Part shown: piece by piece, positions 42,801 to 57,800 of the stretch | Position numbering within the stretch: position 1 is the first letter of the stretch | Layout of the letters: the number at the start of each line of letters is the position of its first letter | NCBI RefSeq assembly: GCF_910592395.1 | Contig: NC_088309.1 | Location: 7,068,501-7,132,500, forward strand | DNA from: Lineus longissimus | Taxonomy: Eukaryota > Nemertea > Pilidiophora > Heteronemertea > Lineidae | Length of the DNA stretch: 64,000 bases | Direction: 5' to 3' | Position numbers and translations under genes: made by a program | Notes under the pieces: generated by a model | The model's database searches: none | What the model saw: the letters and a program-made list of their open reading frames with translations, nothing else | Told to the model about the DNA's origin: nothing

Positions 42801-45800
42801 AATAATCTCGACAAGGGCTGCATGCCAATTTCTCTATGATAATTTGGCTCCCGATGCGGGAAGGACACAATAACAAGCTTTGTTCCAATAGGTTTACCAA
42901 TCAAGAAACACCATGGAGGCTACCGAAAACACTTGGAATGCTGGCGTCCGTGGCCAGACATTCCATCTCAAAAGCACTGATCACCAATTTCTCTGAGAAG
43001 GAAGCAAGTCAATAACGAGAGTAAGAAAGACTTCCGATAGAACCTTGAAGGTGTAGTATGGGAAAAGATTTAAATTTCAAACGAAATATTAACCATGCTA
43101 CAAATCGATACAAAGATGGACATTTCCCCAAAAGATTTTGCAATGAAGAGAGTAAGAAAGACTTCCAATACGACCATGATGGTGTATTAAATGGAAAAAG
43201 AATGATGAAAGACGGACGTTTTCCCTGAAAATTTTGCATTTGACTTCATTCTGTGCAGGGGTGAATTTTATGTATGTTGGTACTTGAAACTTTGGAGTTC
43301 CACTAACTGTAACCCTCAAACAGAAGGAAAAGGATCCTAAGAAATCATGAGATGCCAGCTCTGTACATGAGTCACACTTCCAACTGGCGAATTGACGATG
43401 GAAGGAAAACTGCATGGGAGGAGGAATCATGGCAGCCATATTGTCTCATCAGGACCAAGCTCATATCTGAAAATCAATCTAATCAGCTCTCTCTTTGACG
43501 GCTAAGTCTAAGATCGAAGGGCTTGATGTCTCTCCTATTCACAGTGTGTCTCGGAATGCTTTATTGAGTCACTGCCTCACCCATTGTGCGACAGAGTCTG
43601 GAGACTGATATGAGGAAACAGTAATGATGGTAATCACCAAAAGATTAAGAAGCATCACCTTTGATTGACAAGTCCACTGATCCATATGGATAATGACACT
43701 ATTTTTTTGTCCATCAGCGTGGTGTTGTTAAATCAGTTATTGTAGACACAAGGATAATGACGACTTGATCTCTATTAGAGTTATTTGGTCTACTGAAGGT
43801 GATGATGTCACGGCCATGTTCCTCAATGTGCAATCAAGCCAAGTGATACTTCTTCAAAGTTATTGGGTGTGATGACATAGACGGTGTCAGAGGACTAGTT
43901 TTCAATGTACTTCATGCAAATTGACTGAAACTCTCTCAAAGAGTTATCGGGTAGTTTTAGAGAACATCTTCGCAGAGCAACAATCATCAATCTTTTTATT
44001 AAGTTAGCGATCTATCTGACATCTGTAACGAATTACATGAAGATGATGTATCAAATTGATTCAACAGTTCGATATATTGTATCCCATTGTTGATCATGGT
44101 TAGATGAGGGATCATCTCATGACTGCTCAATGCAATGAGATATAAAGCCACTGAAATCCAAGAGCCGGCCATTCCTCGTGTTTATCCCGAAAATGTGGGT
44201 GTTCTTTGGTCAATTTAAAAAGAGGCAATTCCCTCTATCAAACATGCCAAACGTGCACTAAAGAATCTGCTTACCCGAAAACGACGACAGAGGAGCTTGA
44301 GTTGCATCTCGAAGGAAAGTTTTGGGAATCAGAACTGCGCACATCCTATTCCGTCTCTTCCTGTGATACTCATAAAACCGCTGCATATCACAACAATGAA
44401 ATACAACATTACCACAGCTTTCATCACTTATCAAGCTTAATAAGCTCAATTGGCTATTCTGTTAGATACATTCACCTAAGGGATTGTATGAAGACTTCCA
44501 TAAAACAGTCCTTTGGTAAGATGTCAGACACATCACTCAGTGCAAAGGAGAACTTCGCTGTTATCAGTAGCAATTCATCCCAAAATACTTTTCCATTGGT
44601 AAAAGAATAATAACAACAAATCTATCTCCCCTCGTGTGTCAGTGGGGTTGAAATCATTGCCTGTAATAGCTCACAAAAATTCAATTACCTCACCATAGTG
44701 ACTCTCCTGTTTTGATCTTACTAACAGTAATACATTGTTAATTTATTATCTGATGTTAATCAAAGGTCAAACCTTCCCTTGATATAGTGGTTTTAACATA
44801 TTTTTTTCTCAAATGAAATTGGCTTGAGAACATGCAATTATTAGATGCAGCTCTTAAAGGCAGAGTCTCCTGAGATAACGTTGGTCCAGCACTAGTGATT
44901 GTTACAGTGTCACAGAGCAGGATGGCGCCACATGTACATATAAATTGCTATTGACAGCAGGGTAGCCGTGAGCCCGATTCCAGGCTGATCTCACATCACC
45001 CAACCAGCGTTCATCATCTGCCAATATCGACAAATATTTGTGGCATCCCAAAAATCCAATTAAAACATTTTCCTTCAACCCAGCCAACTTGGTGACAAAA
45101 ACATGCCTCGCAAAGTGCTGAGGCCATTCCGAAAATGGCGACAAATTACCACCAGATTAAATCAGTTACAGCAACTTGTTCCTGAAACAGAATTTTCAAT
45201 CAGCTGGATGCCTATTACGACTGAAATCAACCTTCCTTGTCACCATGGCAACAATGATACAAAAACACTATCGTAACCAACACACCAGTACTAAAAGAAA
45301 GCGTGAAATGTATCCAGATTTTCAGAAAGCCTTCAAGATACATGTAAATGCCGTAACTTTCAGAATAGCACTGGCTATCAGAAGACAGTTTCAGTCAAAT
45401 ATAATAGGATACCCACACACTTCCTTGCAACAAGCATATTCATGTTCCATTTTTACAGATTTGCAGGGAATTGATTTCGAACAAGTTTCATCCTGCAGGA
45501 GATGTAGAACATGCAGTGAATTACGATACGGCCCAAATGGGAGTTCACTGACACTTTATCTAAAATGAAACATCACTTTACTTAGAAAATAGGATCCTTA
45601 CAGAATACACAAATGAAGTGAACAGAAAAAAGGTCATATCGAATGATTTAGTACTGATGGGGTTATGAGGACCATTTGCTGAGCAGGCTAGGGGAGTTGC
45701 AAACACAGTGGAATTGTCTCTAGTCATGCTAGTACCGCGCCACACTCCAACTCCAGTGCAGATTCCATATGATTTTTTTCTTATATCAAAATTGTTTGTT

Positions 45801-48800
45801 TGGTTCTTACCTGAACTGAACCCTGATGAAGCTGTCGGAATCTATTGATACCTTCGTTGATGGAATGCAGTTGTCGGATACTCTCCTCTGGAAATATAAA
45901 CAGTGACACTGAGTTGAGGTTAGACGAAGAAATAAATGAATCATGTTCAAACCTGCATTACTGCGGAACTTCCTCTCGAGAATTCTAATTTGTTGACGAA
46001 ATGATACGCTTAAAGAATTTGAATGAACGTATTCACAAAATCTGGGCAGCAAATGCACCATCCTACCTCATAACAATTCTGACACGAAGGTAAACTTCAG
46101 ATTTCGACCGGGCCAAAAATGAAGGCAACTGTGATTTTTGTTGTAAGGTTACGTGATTCAATCATAGCTCAAGAGCAGTTATAGCCTGAGTTTACATAAA
46201 TGTGTACTGCCAGCTGTTTTCAACACTGTGGGGTACAATTGTAGCAAGGCTATAATTGCACCACTTTACCTTACCTACATGTATTAACAGTCTGTGAAAA
46301 TCCGAAACAACCATCAAAAAACTTTGTAAAGATACAAGCACTCTCTAGGATGGCAATTGGTCTTTCACTATACTAAATGAGAAGTTCCATTGGGAAGGAT
46401 TTATCAATTTGACTAATGATCAATCTTTCCTTGCGAAACAAATGAGGACATTGATCTTTCCTGAAGTAAACCTGGCTAAGAAATCCCGATTTTATCTTGA
46501 AAGAAATCGATCATTTCTATTTTCAGTTCAGTTGAGTACCCTGTAACCAGGTGAATTAGTTTGTGAAGAATTCACAATTTGCTGATTGAAATCTCCACAA
46601 ACTAGAGTACTGGCCATGGCAAAATTCATTCTGATGCGGCCAGTTTTTTAGCTGCCAGTTAGTGAAATACAGGGTATGAACTGCCTCGTGCCTTCTGCCA
46701 GGCGCCTGGCATTAAAGATAGCAGTTTGGAAGTGTAGAGTGTCTCATAAGCCAAATCAGTATGGCCCTTTCATTGCCGGTGAAACTATAGAATAAACAAA
46801 CTTTACTACCTTCTTTACACTAATCCAGACAAGACTGACTGCAACCCAGACAGATATGAGACAAGTCAAGACTAACAGAAAACTGAACAAGACACCCAAT
46901 AAAGTCTGTAGAGACTGAAAAAACACCATCATGTTATTGTCACATGCCTTTTTCATTACTTAACAGCTCGCAGGAGAGACTGTGGAGCGATTGTAAGAAA
47001 GATGAACTTTGGCATCATAAGGGAATTGGCCTGGAGATAAATGATACCTGGGTCAACAGGGTCAGATACGTGGTCATACCACGTTTTGCCTTTTTCATGT
47101 TTCATGTAGCTGTTTATCATATTACATGCAGCATTCAGCGATAAGGTTTTAGCAATTTTGTGTTTCAGTGACCAAAGTTACTTAATTACATCCACCGTGA
47201 GATCCGCTTCTCCAGTGTAAGAAACAAATCTAATTTCCAATCAAGATTACAGAAGATGGGTGCTGCCACATCTGAATTGAATTAGAAACTAAAGCAGACC
47301 AGATAATCATCCTATTTAACACAAACTCTGTTTATAGTCAATTGATGTTACAATTGATTGATCTAGCCATGTATGTACAGTACGAAAGGGCAAATGTTTC
47401 CAAAAACATTTTTCCCACGGTTTAAATCCATTTGCACCCATCCTCCTTACCTAGCACCACTGTGTTCCCCGACTGAGGTGAAGTCAATGATATTGACGGT
47501 GTAACACTTCGATGGTGATATTCCGGGTCTGTACACTGACGGCGCAGGTGTTTGGGGCGATTGGCGTACGCAACATGATAGTTGGACCGCACTTGGTCCT
47601 TTTGGAATGTTTCTTCATCGTCTTCATCATCGGATTCATCTGAGATGCGCTCGGCCTCATCACTGGGCGTATCATCTGTAAAGAGAAAGCATAGCTTGAT
47701 GAGTCAAGGTGTAAATATACTCTAAGAATGAGATTATGGACTGCTTTTTTATCATGAGCAACATCCCCTAACTTTGTTCCAAGAATCATCTTCTACAAAT
47801 CAGTGAAAAAGTACACTGAAATGCATTCAAGACTAAATCATTTTAGCTGATTAATCCCTTGATGGGGCGGCATTTTAACTTGAGTGATCTACTTAATGAG
47901 ATAAAGAGACAAGTTCATTAGGCTAATTGAAAACAAGACATAAACCATGGAGAAAGGGCAGGTGATAGCAAGAACAATGGCATTGCTTGGTAAGTATCTA
48001 TATCTCTAGGGGAACAGAGCAGGATCTCAGAACCAAGAGATCATGGGTTTAAACACTCCACTTCATTGGGGGTAAAATCTAGCTAACAGAAACATTCATA
48101 CCAAATACACCTTCATCAAAAGCTAACGGTAAATGATAACTAAGAAAACGCTACAGTAGAGGATCAAAGTATTATCTCAAATACCCAATTTAGAGCTCTT
48201 AAATCTTACCTTTTTGACTTTTGAAGTTGAAATGAACAGTAAGAAAAACACCCTCTGTGCAGAGCTCAGACTTCAAACAGCGACAACAGTATCGCCATGG
48301 AGACAAATTAAGACAACCTTATGATCGGATCCGATATTCTAAGGAGTTTGTTCCTCTTAAGTTTTTGAGATCCAACAGTACATTCTGTGTGCAACACAGT
48401 ACACTGATATAATTTTGACTGCTTCAACATTTTGCACCAACCAAGGTGGTTATTGTTATGATATCAAAACTTTTTCGACCATTAACCCGTGATTTCCTCA
48501 GGATGATCTCATTTCAAAATAGAGCACATACACATGCAAAAGTTTCTGGTATAGAATTTAGGATTGGCCAATGGGAGACTCCATGACGATTAATCTCCAT
48601 CATAGATACTATGACAGAAATTTTCCCAGTGTACAGGCCAAAGGTGTCATGGTAACCATTTCGTCACTTCGCACTGGTAACCATGGTTCCTTGCCGGAAT
48701 GCGATGAAGAAGGTCTTCAAGTTGACAACAAACAACAAAGGGCCCCCAGGGGTCGATTAACACCTACGTGTGGACAACTGAAAGACAATCAGGCCAAATG

Positions 48801-51800
48801 ATCTATAAGTTAGATCAATGATTTGGCAATTTCTGACAGTAGACCTATCAACAACTCTAGTATAGGAAAGAATGAGGGAATCTTGGTATTTGCTCAATTA
48901 TTTGTATTGTATCATCAAATTATTTCTTCAATTCAAATAAATTTTATTGCATTTTTCTTGGATTATTTCAGTTAGCCGCCATCACGCATTTGCTCGAGCC
49001 AAAACTGTGTAGTCCAGAGGAGGTGTTTGGTACTTATGATACACATAAAACAAAATGTGTCACTTCCTCGTCTAGAATTTATTTGGATCTTCAACAGCAA
49101 GGCAAGAATGCAATTTTGTCTCACCATCACCTTAAAGACCCACATCGGGATATGCGATGGTCTCCATGCACACATCAGAGATAATCCCAATATTCAGTTT
49201 AGTGATCATCACTTGCTATTAAAGAGTTATCAGCAAAAGCAGCAACGGTCATGAAATATTCATAGATCAAACACACGGTGATACTGATTACATCTGCCAT
49301 TCTATTGCAAGGAGCATAATCATTAAAGCTCATTGACTAAGATTCCAGGTTTTTGGGATATCTGTAAGAATTGGATGTGAAGACAGTACAATTGGATAAC
49401 ATAATAACAAGTCTACTATGCATGACTTTTAGATGTATCACTTGACTAACACATATGAGGCCAGGTGTTTGAATCTCTGCTGTGTCATCTTTGCTGATTT
49501 ATGTCCTCGAGAGACACACTTAATCCAATTTGGTGCTTGGAAACATGGAGCACACAATCAACAATGTTAACAACCCAGCTGCAACAGGGAAATCATCAAG
49601 CTGCCTGCAAACCTTCAGACGTACACGTAGGAAGCAGGAACCCCACCTCCAATCAGATACAAAGGCAGAGCACAGAGAACACAGAGGAGTAAAAAACTTG
49701 AATCCTCCTTTTCTTTGTTCATTCATTTTCAACTTTGACCTATTATAGTAATTGGGAAGGAAAAGTGCCACAAGGTTTTAATAACCTATGTAACAGAAAG
49801 CAGCCAACTCAAAATAGCACAAAACCGCCCACGGTTTGAAAGCTTTTCATGAATGTTTTTCAAATGAGACTGCTTTTCGAAAAACATGCCAACCGATATG
49901 ATCAAAAGATTTAAGTCTTTGATCCTTCCACCAGCTGCACTGCAGCACCATTATGATTTTTTTTTTACCACCGTATGTTGGCGACTATGACCATGCTGAC
50001 TGAAATAACCTTGTCACATTACGCAATGCATATGGAGAAGTCATTGTAGAACGATTACCGTCGATATGTTTAGAATGGTTTCCAATTGGCTTAATCCATG
50101 AGGGCACATGTCCTATCACGAGTTCTAATTGATTTAGTGTTCCTATTAGTTACTGATACTTCATTAGGCGCAGGGGATTTAGTGACGGAGCGATAACCAT
50201 TATGGTACAGGTCGTGAAATACAGAGTTAGTGGACATTATAATTGTGATGATGTTCAACCGTTCAGATGCGCAGAACTATAGATGAGGTATTAAAGGGAG
50301 ACACTTTTTAATTGGCTAAGACATCTGTAAAGAATATCTACACAGTACAATTTTCAAAATGGACACGGTTGAAATCAGTCGGGTTTTACAAACTTGAAGG
50401 ATGATCGCACCTTTTGCCTGTAAGCCCCATCAATTGGTAATAAAACATTTCTGACCCAACGAAAGCAGTTTCGAGGAGCAATAAAAATCGACGGATGAGA
50501 AGTGATGAGAAACGGCGGGTTTAGTCAACCTGGGCGTCATTTGATCACAAATCACGTTTTGGATGGAACAGCATAATATTCTATTTGCAGCTTGGACAGG
50601 AGATGCCTTGAATTCTTATAAGCCAGTTTAATCAGAGGAGAGAGATGCTGCTTCAGGGATGAAACTGCGGATGAAAGAATGTGACTCGCATCAAGAGAGA
50701 TGAAAAACGTATTGATAACGCGATCGCGCTTGATAGAAAATCCTCAGCAGCAGCAAGAGTTTTGATTAAAGACAGACATGAAAAGAATTTAATTCAACTT
50801 GCGATTTATCTCCTTCATATAGGCCCATTAGACCTAAATGCCACTATAAGTTAAAGTAGGTCAAGTTAGTGGCTAACTTCCTTTGAACAACTAGACCTGA
50901 ATCTGAGATTTCTCAGTTAACCTCCTTTTCTCAACCCAAGATCTCAGATTGAAACTGTGCATCATACACACGTCTCAGCTATCTCAACACCAGGTTGAGA
51001 CAATCTAAAACAAAAGTATCCAAAATAACGTGATACACTATATCGGAAGCTGGGAGAGATCTCATTCATGTCACCAGCAGACAGCTCCATGCCATTGCGG
51101 ATTATGGATTGCATGCCTTGATGATTTTATGTTCACATTTCCATGTCAAGGCATTCATCTCCACAGCCATCGTTCCAGTCACGATCAGACTGCTGGATTA
51201 CCAACCGAATAAGGCAATAACCATACGCTCTCAGCAGCTGCAGGGGAATGACTTTAAAAGTCTGCTAGGCAATTGCCGCCATGGCTTATCAGAACTGGAG
51301 CTTATCCCGGTCCCTGTAGCATTAAGCAACCAGAAGTATCACACTCCCTGGCCAGGATTCTGGATTGCACGTTAACTTCCCAGGCAACCCTGCAGGCACC
51401 AATTTACACTTAGGCGGTGAGAAGCAAGTAGGGTTAAGTGTCTTTCTTAAGGATACAAAGACGAAGCAGCAGTGACCTTTCCAAATATCAATCCATGACC
51501 TCCTGATCATGAGCCTGGCACTCTACTCATGCGACTGATTTCCTCATGGGAATTTACTTTGCCATATATAATACCATTAGACATCAAATAGAAAGATCCA
51601 ATATATTTTGTGTAACATGTGTAGGGACAATCTCCTTTATGCATGACAGCTGTTATATTATCCTTACTTGGAGAGTGTTCACTCTCACCCTGAGACTAAA
51701 GATACCTCAGTATTTAAAATGGGGAAGATACATTGACCAAGACAATTCAATTTGAGCTCTGTCTCCAATTTTTCAAAACGGATTCATGAGAATTAGAAGC

Positions 51801-54800
51801 GACAAACTAATTTAAGGGCACTTCAATCCATCTCCCACGCAATCCGGTTAACGTTAATATCACTAGATGTAGCCAAGCGTTTCTGATTGGCCATCAAGCA
51901 GACCTCACCGATGCAATTACCAACTGATCATCACCCCATGAAATGATTGCGTCGATGTGGGCATTCAGTCTCCCATGGTCATTTTCAGATGTTCCGTATA
52001 CATATTGCGATGACCTTCGTTGAGGCAATGGGTTCCCTACAATTTTGAGAGTGTTTTAACCATTTTTCTACGACATGAGATTGAGTAAATCAGTCTTTAG
52101 GCTACAGTACGTACTATATAAATGTATGGGACCCTTTTTGGTAGATAAACAGATAAATACAATAGAACCTCTCAATAAAGAACATCCTTGGGACTGACAG
52201 TTGTTGCCTTATTTGAGAAGTGTCCTGATGACAGAGGTCAAATTCAATGGAAACGACCAATTTTGGGCCAAATCCATCGTCCTTAGCAGAGAGGTGTTCA
52301 CTATTAACAGGAGTTCCACTCTACATAATAACCCACCAAAATGCCTTAGATCTAGTCCCTCACAAACAAGAAGTTTTTTTCTAGATTCATTAGTATGACC
52401 TACCAGAAGACGACCGACTCCTTGGCGTCTCTTGCTGAATGGAAGGCGGATCTGGTGATATGCCACGGGTCGTCGGGTGAATAATCTGACGTATTCTATC
52501 AATATCACCACCTGAAATTGACAAAGACATTGATAAATGGTCTGATTTAAGCGAATAAAGTTAGTCTTCGAATCTGTTGTACTTATTCATTATTCAGCAT
52601 TACACAATGGGCCAACTCTGTCTTGTGTGCGAATGCACATCATTGACCATCTCATTGAAATACTCAATTCCATGGGACGAGTCTGACTTGTGTAAGTGAC
52701 TGCGACCAATACCAAGTGGCTTACATGAATATCAAAAGATATAGAAATCAATTTGCTGAGGCCAGTCAGTGGTGTCTATCAATTCCAGCAGCATACTGCC
52801 GATTCCGGCTAAGCCAAATGACGCATGCCATAATCACAAATCCATAATGCCTTGGATGATTACCCTGAGCAGTCAAAGGTCTTGATAATGTCTGTAAAGT
52901 TCAAGCAATTCTTCATCTGCTGGGTTCACTTGGGCCAGGAGGAATCATTCTCCAATCGTTTTGTAAGCTTCATGCTTTTTATGCTCACAACAACATTGGG
53001 TACCAACTGAGTTTTGGACTGGCACTTCCAACTTGGGCCAGGGCTTGGGGCCATCTCAAGCTACAGTGTACTTGGCGCTGATCTTTTGTTTGGCCCAGCA
53101 AAGGCACTAGAACAGACGATTCTATATTCTCATTTGAAGGACAAGTAGAGTTGAGTGTCTTGCTCAAGAACATCGTGATTCTTCTGAGAATCCAAGACCT
53201 CCTATTTAGAACCCATGATTTCCTGAGCCTAGCACTCTAATCACTATCCTAGAGACTTTCCTTTTCTGCTTTTATTAAGTTCGAACATTTATTAAGTTAC
53301 TTGTCAGTGTCTTCTCCAGTATGTCATTTGAACACGGAGTCCCACAGGGATCAGTGACAGGCCCATTTCTCTTTGCCATATCTCCTGCTTCTGCCTTCAC
53401 TCAATCCAGAGCTTCCTGCTGTTTTAGATGGAAGAAAAACACCTCTAAGACTCTTGTCAAGTGTCTTTTCCTTTGACATCATTTTAATAAAGTCCCACAG
53501 GGATCAGTGACAGGCCCAGTTCTTGTTACAATATCTCCTGCTTTTGCTCGATACAATAGTACTACTTACCTACATCACTAAGATCATCTGTGTTAGCCAA
53601 AGAAAGTGTAGTTAATCCATTTTCTTCTCTAGTCACTGAACAAGAATCAGGAGGTTCCATAATTGAGGGATATTTTACCATACTGGAATGACCATTTCTG
53701 CAAAAGAAAACAGTAAACACCTACAATCAAAAGACACTAACATTTCAAGTTCTCAAGATAGGGTGTATTTATAGATTATCAGAACTACATTCCAAAAACT
53801 TTTGAGTGTCAAGAGGACTTCCTTCAGCACTTAAAAATATTAACAAGGTTATAATCAAAAAAAGTTGTGGTAAAAAAATATATGAAAAATCACCAGGTGT
53901 AGCTGTAGTCCACTATTGCAAAACTGATGACTTCTCAGCACAATTAAACAGGTCACATTCTTCATATACCGTCCCATGATCTTGTCAGTTCTTGTTCGGA
54001 TGAACCAAATTGAGTTCACGAAGATATATCATGAAGACAGACCAAAGGGCATGCTGTACATGTATATGTGTTGTATAAGAGTAATGACTTGCTGTATATC
54101 ATACACAAGATCATTAGGCACAAGATGGAAGTTTGCAATAATGAGATCACACTTGCCCCATGAAAAAAATTGACTATGGATGATGGATGATAAGAATTTT
54201 AAAGTAAACTGTGTCTTCTTAGAAGCAACTGCCATCAGGTTTGCTATATGACATGCATTTTAAAGGGGACCATATCAACTGTTTGATGCGGAGAAAGACT
54301 AGAAACCATTGGTCTGGAGGGAGGTGCCTTGGCTTTTTTTAATTTGGATTTTTGACATTACTCGCTAAATCTACAATTTTCCTACAAATATACTTTCAAT
54401 GTAGAACTCAAGGGGCCAGTGTAACAGGGTTTAGTTCTTTGAAGAGCATTTGATAGCTTTGAGATGATCCCCCAAGTCTGAATTACATAGAAGTTTGTAA
54501 GGAGATCTTGAGGAAGTTCATTAGAAAATTATATTTCCTGCCTGGTATCTCAGAGCTCACGGAAACACAAGGATATTTTGAGACCATGTCATGTTGTGTC
54601 TAAGGTTTCCTTAAAATGAAAACTTTGTTGCGAACTGAAATAGAAGTCATGTTTTAAAACGGTGGCCAAGATCAAAGCTTGTCTCAAGCTACAGTAACAC
54701 CCACACAGCTCATTTACATAATTGATTGTGGCTTGTCGCAAATTTCAGTTTGGCTATTCGAAATCAAAAAGCTTATTTAGGATCTATTTTCAAGTTTAAG

Positions 54801-57800
54801 TCAGATTTTTTGAAATCTGCAGTTTGTTCAAATAATCTCCCACATCAGAAGATGATATTGATAACACAAGAAGCACAATACCAATTTGGAGAATTTCCAT
54901 GGAAACAATGGAAGTGTAATCTGATCGCATCACGATGATGCAGCTCAAGGGAGCTCAGTCGCTGCACGCTGTAACGTTGGCGTTTAATAACAAGTTATTT
55001 CCGCTATTATGTAGATAATTTCTCACAAAAGGAGAAACTATACACTGATAATATATATGAGAATCTATTATTTTGGCTCGACCTTAAGACATTTGTCATG
55101 GTTTTACAAATTTCTTTGTTGGAATGTCATGTTCTCAGAAAGTTAAAACGTAATAATGCCAACCATCACCAGCATACATGTACCTAGCTAATTTCTTATT
55201 TCTTTCTCAACCATGACAACTCCCCTTTATGCAACTGTCATGATGAGACTCTTACACCCAAGGCTTTGAAACCATAGACAGCAGTAGATGCTTGTTATTA
55301 CGTACTCCGATAATAAATCCGCCAGCCTATCCGAGCCAAGATCCCTCGCTATATCCTGAGGTAGTTCACCATGATGGTTCGGTAACGATGCAGCCGCATC
55401 ACTACCGGGTTTATCCAATAAAAAGGACGCAACTTTTTCCAGTCCTAGCCGCGCTGCAAAGTGGAGCAACGTTTCTCTTGGGGATGACTCTGCAAAATAG
55501 AAATGTGATGCTGGTATGAGGAGATGTGAGGATATGGTTACATAGTGATTTCCCGCAACAAAGGGGATTTGCGTCATCTACAGTCTTCCACCCAGATTAT
55601 CAGGTAATTTTCAATGCGAGGCGATATGATCCATAGTGACAGTGCACTGATTTCTGTCCACTGTTAATCTGAAAGATAAATATTGACATTATGGAACATA
55701 TGCATGTGTTGTGACAATTGAGCAGAGTGTAACCGATGTGCCAGTTCAAATGCACAGTGTATCAATTTTCAATCAAATGCAGCTAGATATCAAACATTAT
55801 TAATTAGTAGTTCAATCAGATAGTCCTCTGCAGTCTGCCTGAACCTGATAAGACAGCATTTATGATAACCCCAAAGGACAGGCTGTAATACCAAGTGAAA
55901 GCCCCAAAGAGAAACTTGAAACTGAGTAATCACCAACAAGAATCCGGGGATTTAGCACAGTCGTCACTCAGCTGATTAACAAGGAGAAGGTCAGATGTCG
56001 ATGCCAATTATGAGAGACTGAATCTAAAGCTGGCAGCACACATACAATCTAATATTGCCAAGATGACCTCCTCTAACAGTTGCTTGCGAGGATGACAATT
56101 AAGGGCATGCGTGCTCTGCTCATCAGAGGTATCTGCACTGCAAAATACTCTTGTTTCACTGATCTGAGACTGTTTTATAGAATTACCATGAAATTGACTC
56201 AACTCAAAGGTAGCTAAACATGACATCTCGTGATCATCAAACAAAATGGAGTTAACAACTCAACCTGTTGAAAGGCTTACCACAACATGCTCATTTTTGG
56301 GTCTTACTAGATTATTCAGAAATAGTCTTAGATCGGTGAACTGAAATTTAAGCCGGGCTGAAGTCAGTGGTACGGTACCCAGTAGGTTGGAACAGTGCCA
56401 TCAACACCATCTTTGTCATGGTCAATAGACCTGAAAGCCTGCCACAGCCAAGTCCAACCCCAGGATCTTCTGAGTGAGTGAATCAGGGCCATACGCCATC
56501 TTTGTTTTGAGGAGAGAGGTACTAAGATGCAAAGGTTGTATAATACCTGATTGCTGATGTGACTTTTTTTGGCCAGCACTTGGCTTCTCAGAGAGATAGA
56601 AAGACAACTACCTCTACCATTTCTATGAATTGCGCATTTCACACCCAATGTCAATTTCAATACACAAACAATGACAAATCATGCCATTCAAGGCAACCAT
56701 TATTCTTTGAATAATGATGGCAACTGATAACATAAATTGCCTCATATCGTGTGAGAATTCACTCAAGAACAACGAGACTACGGGCAAGATTTTCACAAAT
56801 GCATTCTCTTCAACTCAATAAACCATTTACTGGCCGGAGGACACCAATCGAGGAGTCTTCAAAGCAATTACAAATTTCTAATCGCAACTAAATGAGTGCT
56901 GTGAAGTGTCTGAACGCAGGAAGCTGAGAAGCTGTGCCTCTCGGGCATATCGAGGATCGTTTGAGCAGTAAGTTTCGGCAATAGTCATAGCTACAGAGGG
57001 GTACGTTTTAGCAGAGCAAGTGTTCCAAAATTACAGATGATTGAACTTGGTAATGTCGTCAGTGAATTGTTAACAGTTCTGAAGAGAGGATGCTGAAGGA
57101 ATGACCAAGTCTCTGAATCCATGACGCCCATACCAGCCTGGATGAAATTGCTGATACCATCTATCACTCAATGTTTTGATGCATTACACCATCCTTCAAT
57201 CCATTTGCTTGGGGGCCAATCAAGATATCCCTTAGAACACATGCCACAGCAAGGAGGGGGGGTGAGTGGAAGGGAATCACTCCATTCTCTCAGACCAATT
57301 TGGACCTTGCATCATAACAATATCTTGAGGGTTTTCGTCAGTTTGCAGAAAGCACCAGCTGCCTTAAACATCAACGTCATACACGCGATGGATTACTGCA
57401 GACCTGAAGCATCGAGGGGTTGCGGATAAAGTCATTCACAGCCTTTGACTTAGTCAACAAATGAAACGTATCAACACGTCATTGTGGTAATGGCCTTGCC
57501 GAAAGCAACAACAAGGACGTGGGTCTCATGTTTGGATATCCCGCTTTACTAAGCATTGGCAACACCTCACAATTAAAGACAAAGACAGATTCTCTTCACT
57601 ACCACAAAATGGTGACTAGTCTCTGTCTCTGTGAGGATTCCATAGAGGCACTGCAACCAATAATGGCACAATTTTTGCCATGGTGCGAACATGACCATCA
57701 CATTAGCAGGGTGGCATTTCACAAATAAACGAACCATCGCAATCACGTGGGTGCCATTACGCCAAGCTAATGGTTCCTGCCAGAGGATTATGCCAGGTCT

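Larger units (their letters stand above)
47676..52403 (-). other. 4.7 kb intron between exons 4 and 5
   Basis: This AT-rich intron contains a SINE copy (51340-51545) and MITE copy 2 (52163-52323). No exon candidate with a suitable phase was found. Confidence 0.62.

Noticed and set aside
44206-45568. Two plus-strand open frames of 130-134 codons
   Set aside because: They lack a family motif, convincing splice context or codon pattern, and sit in the large intron.
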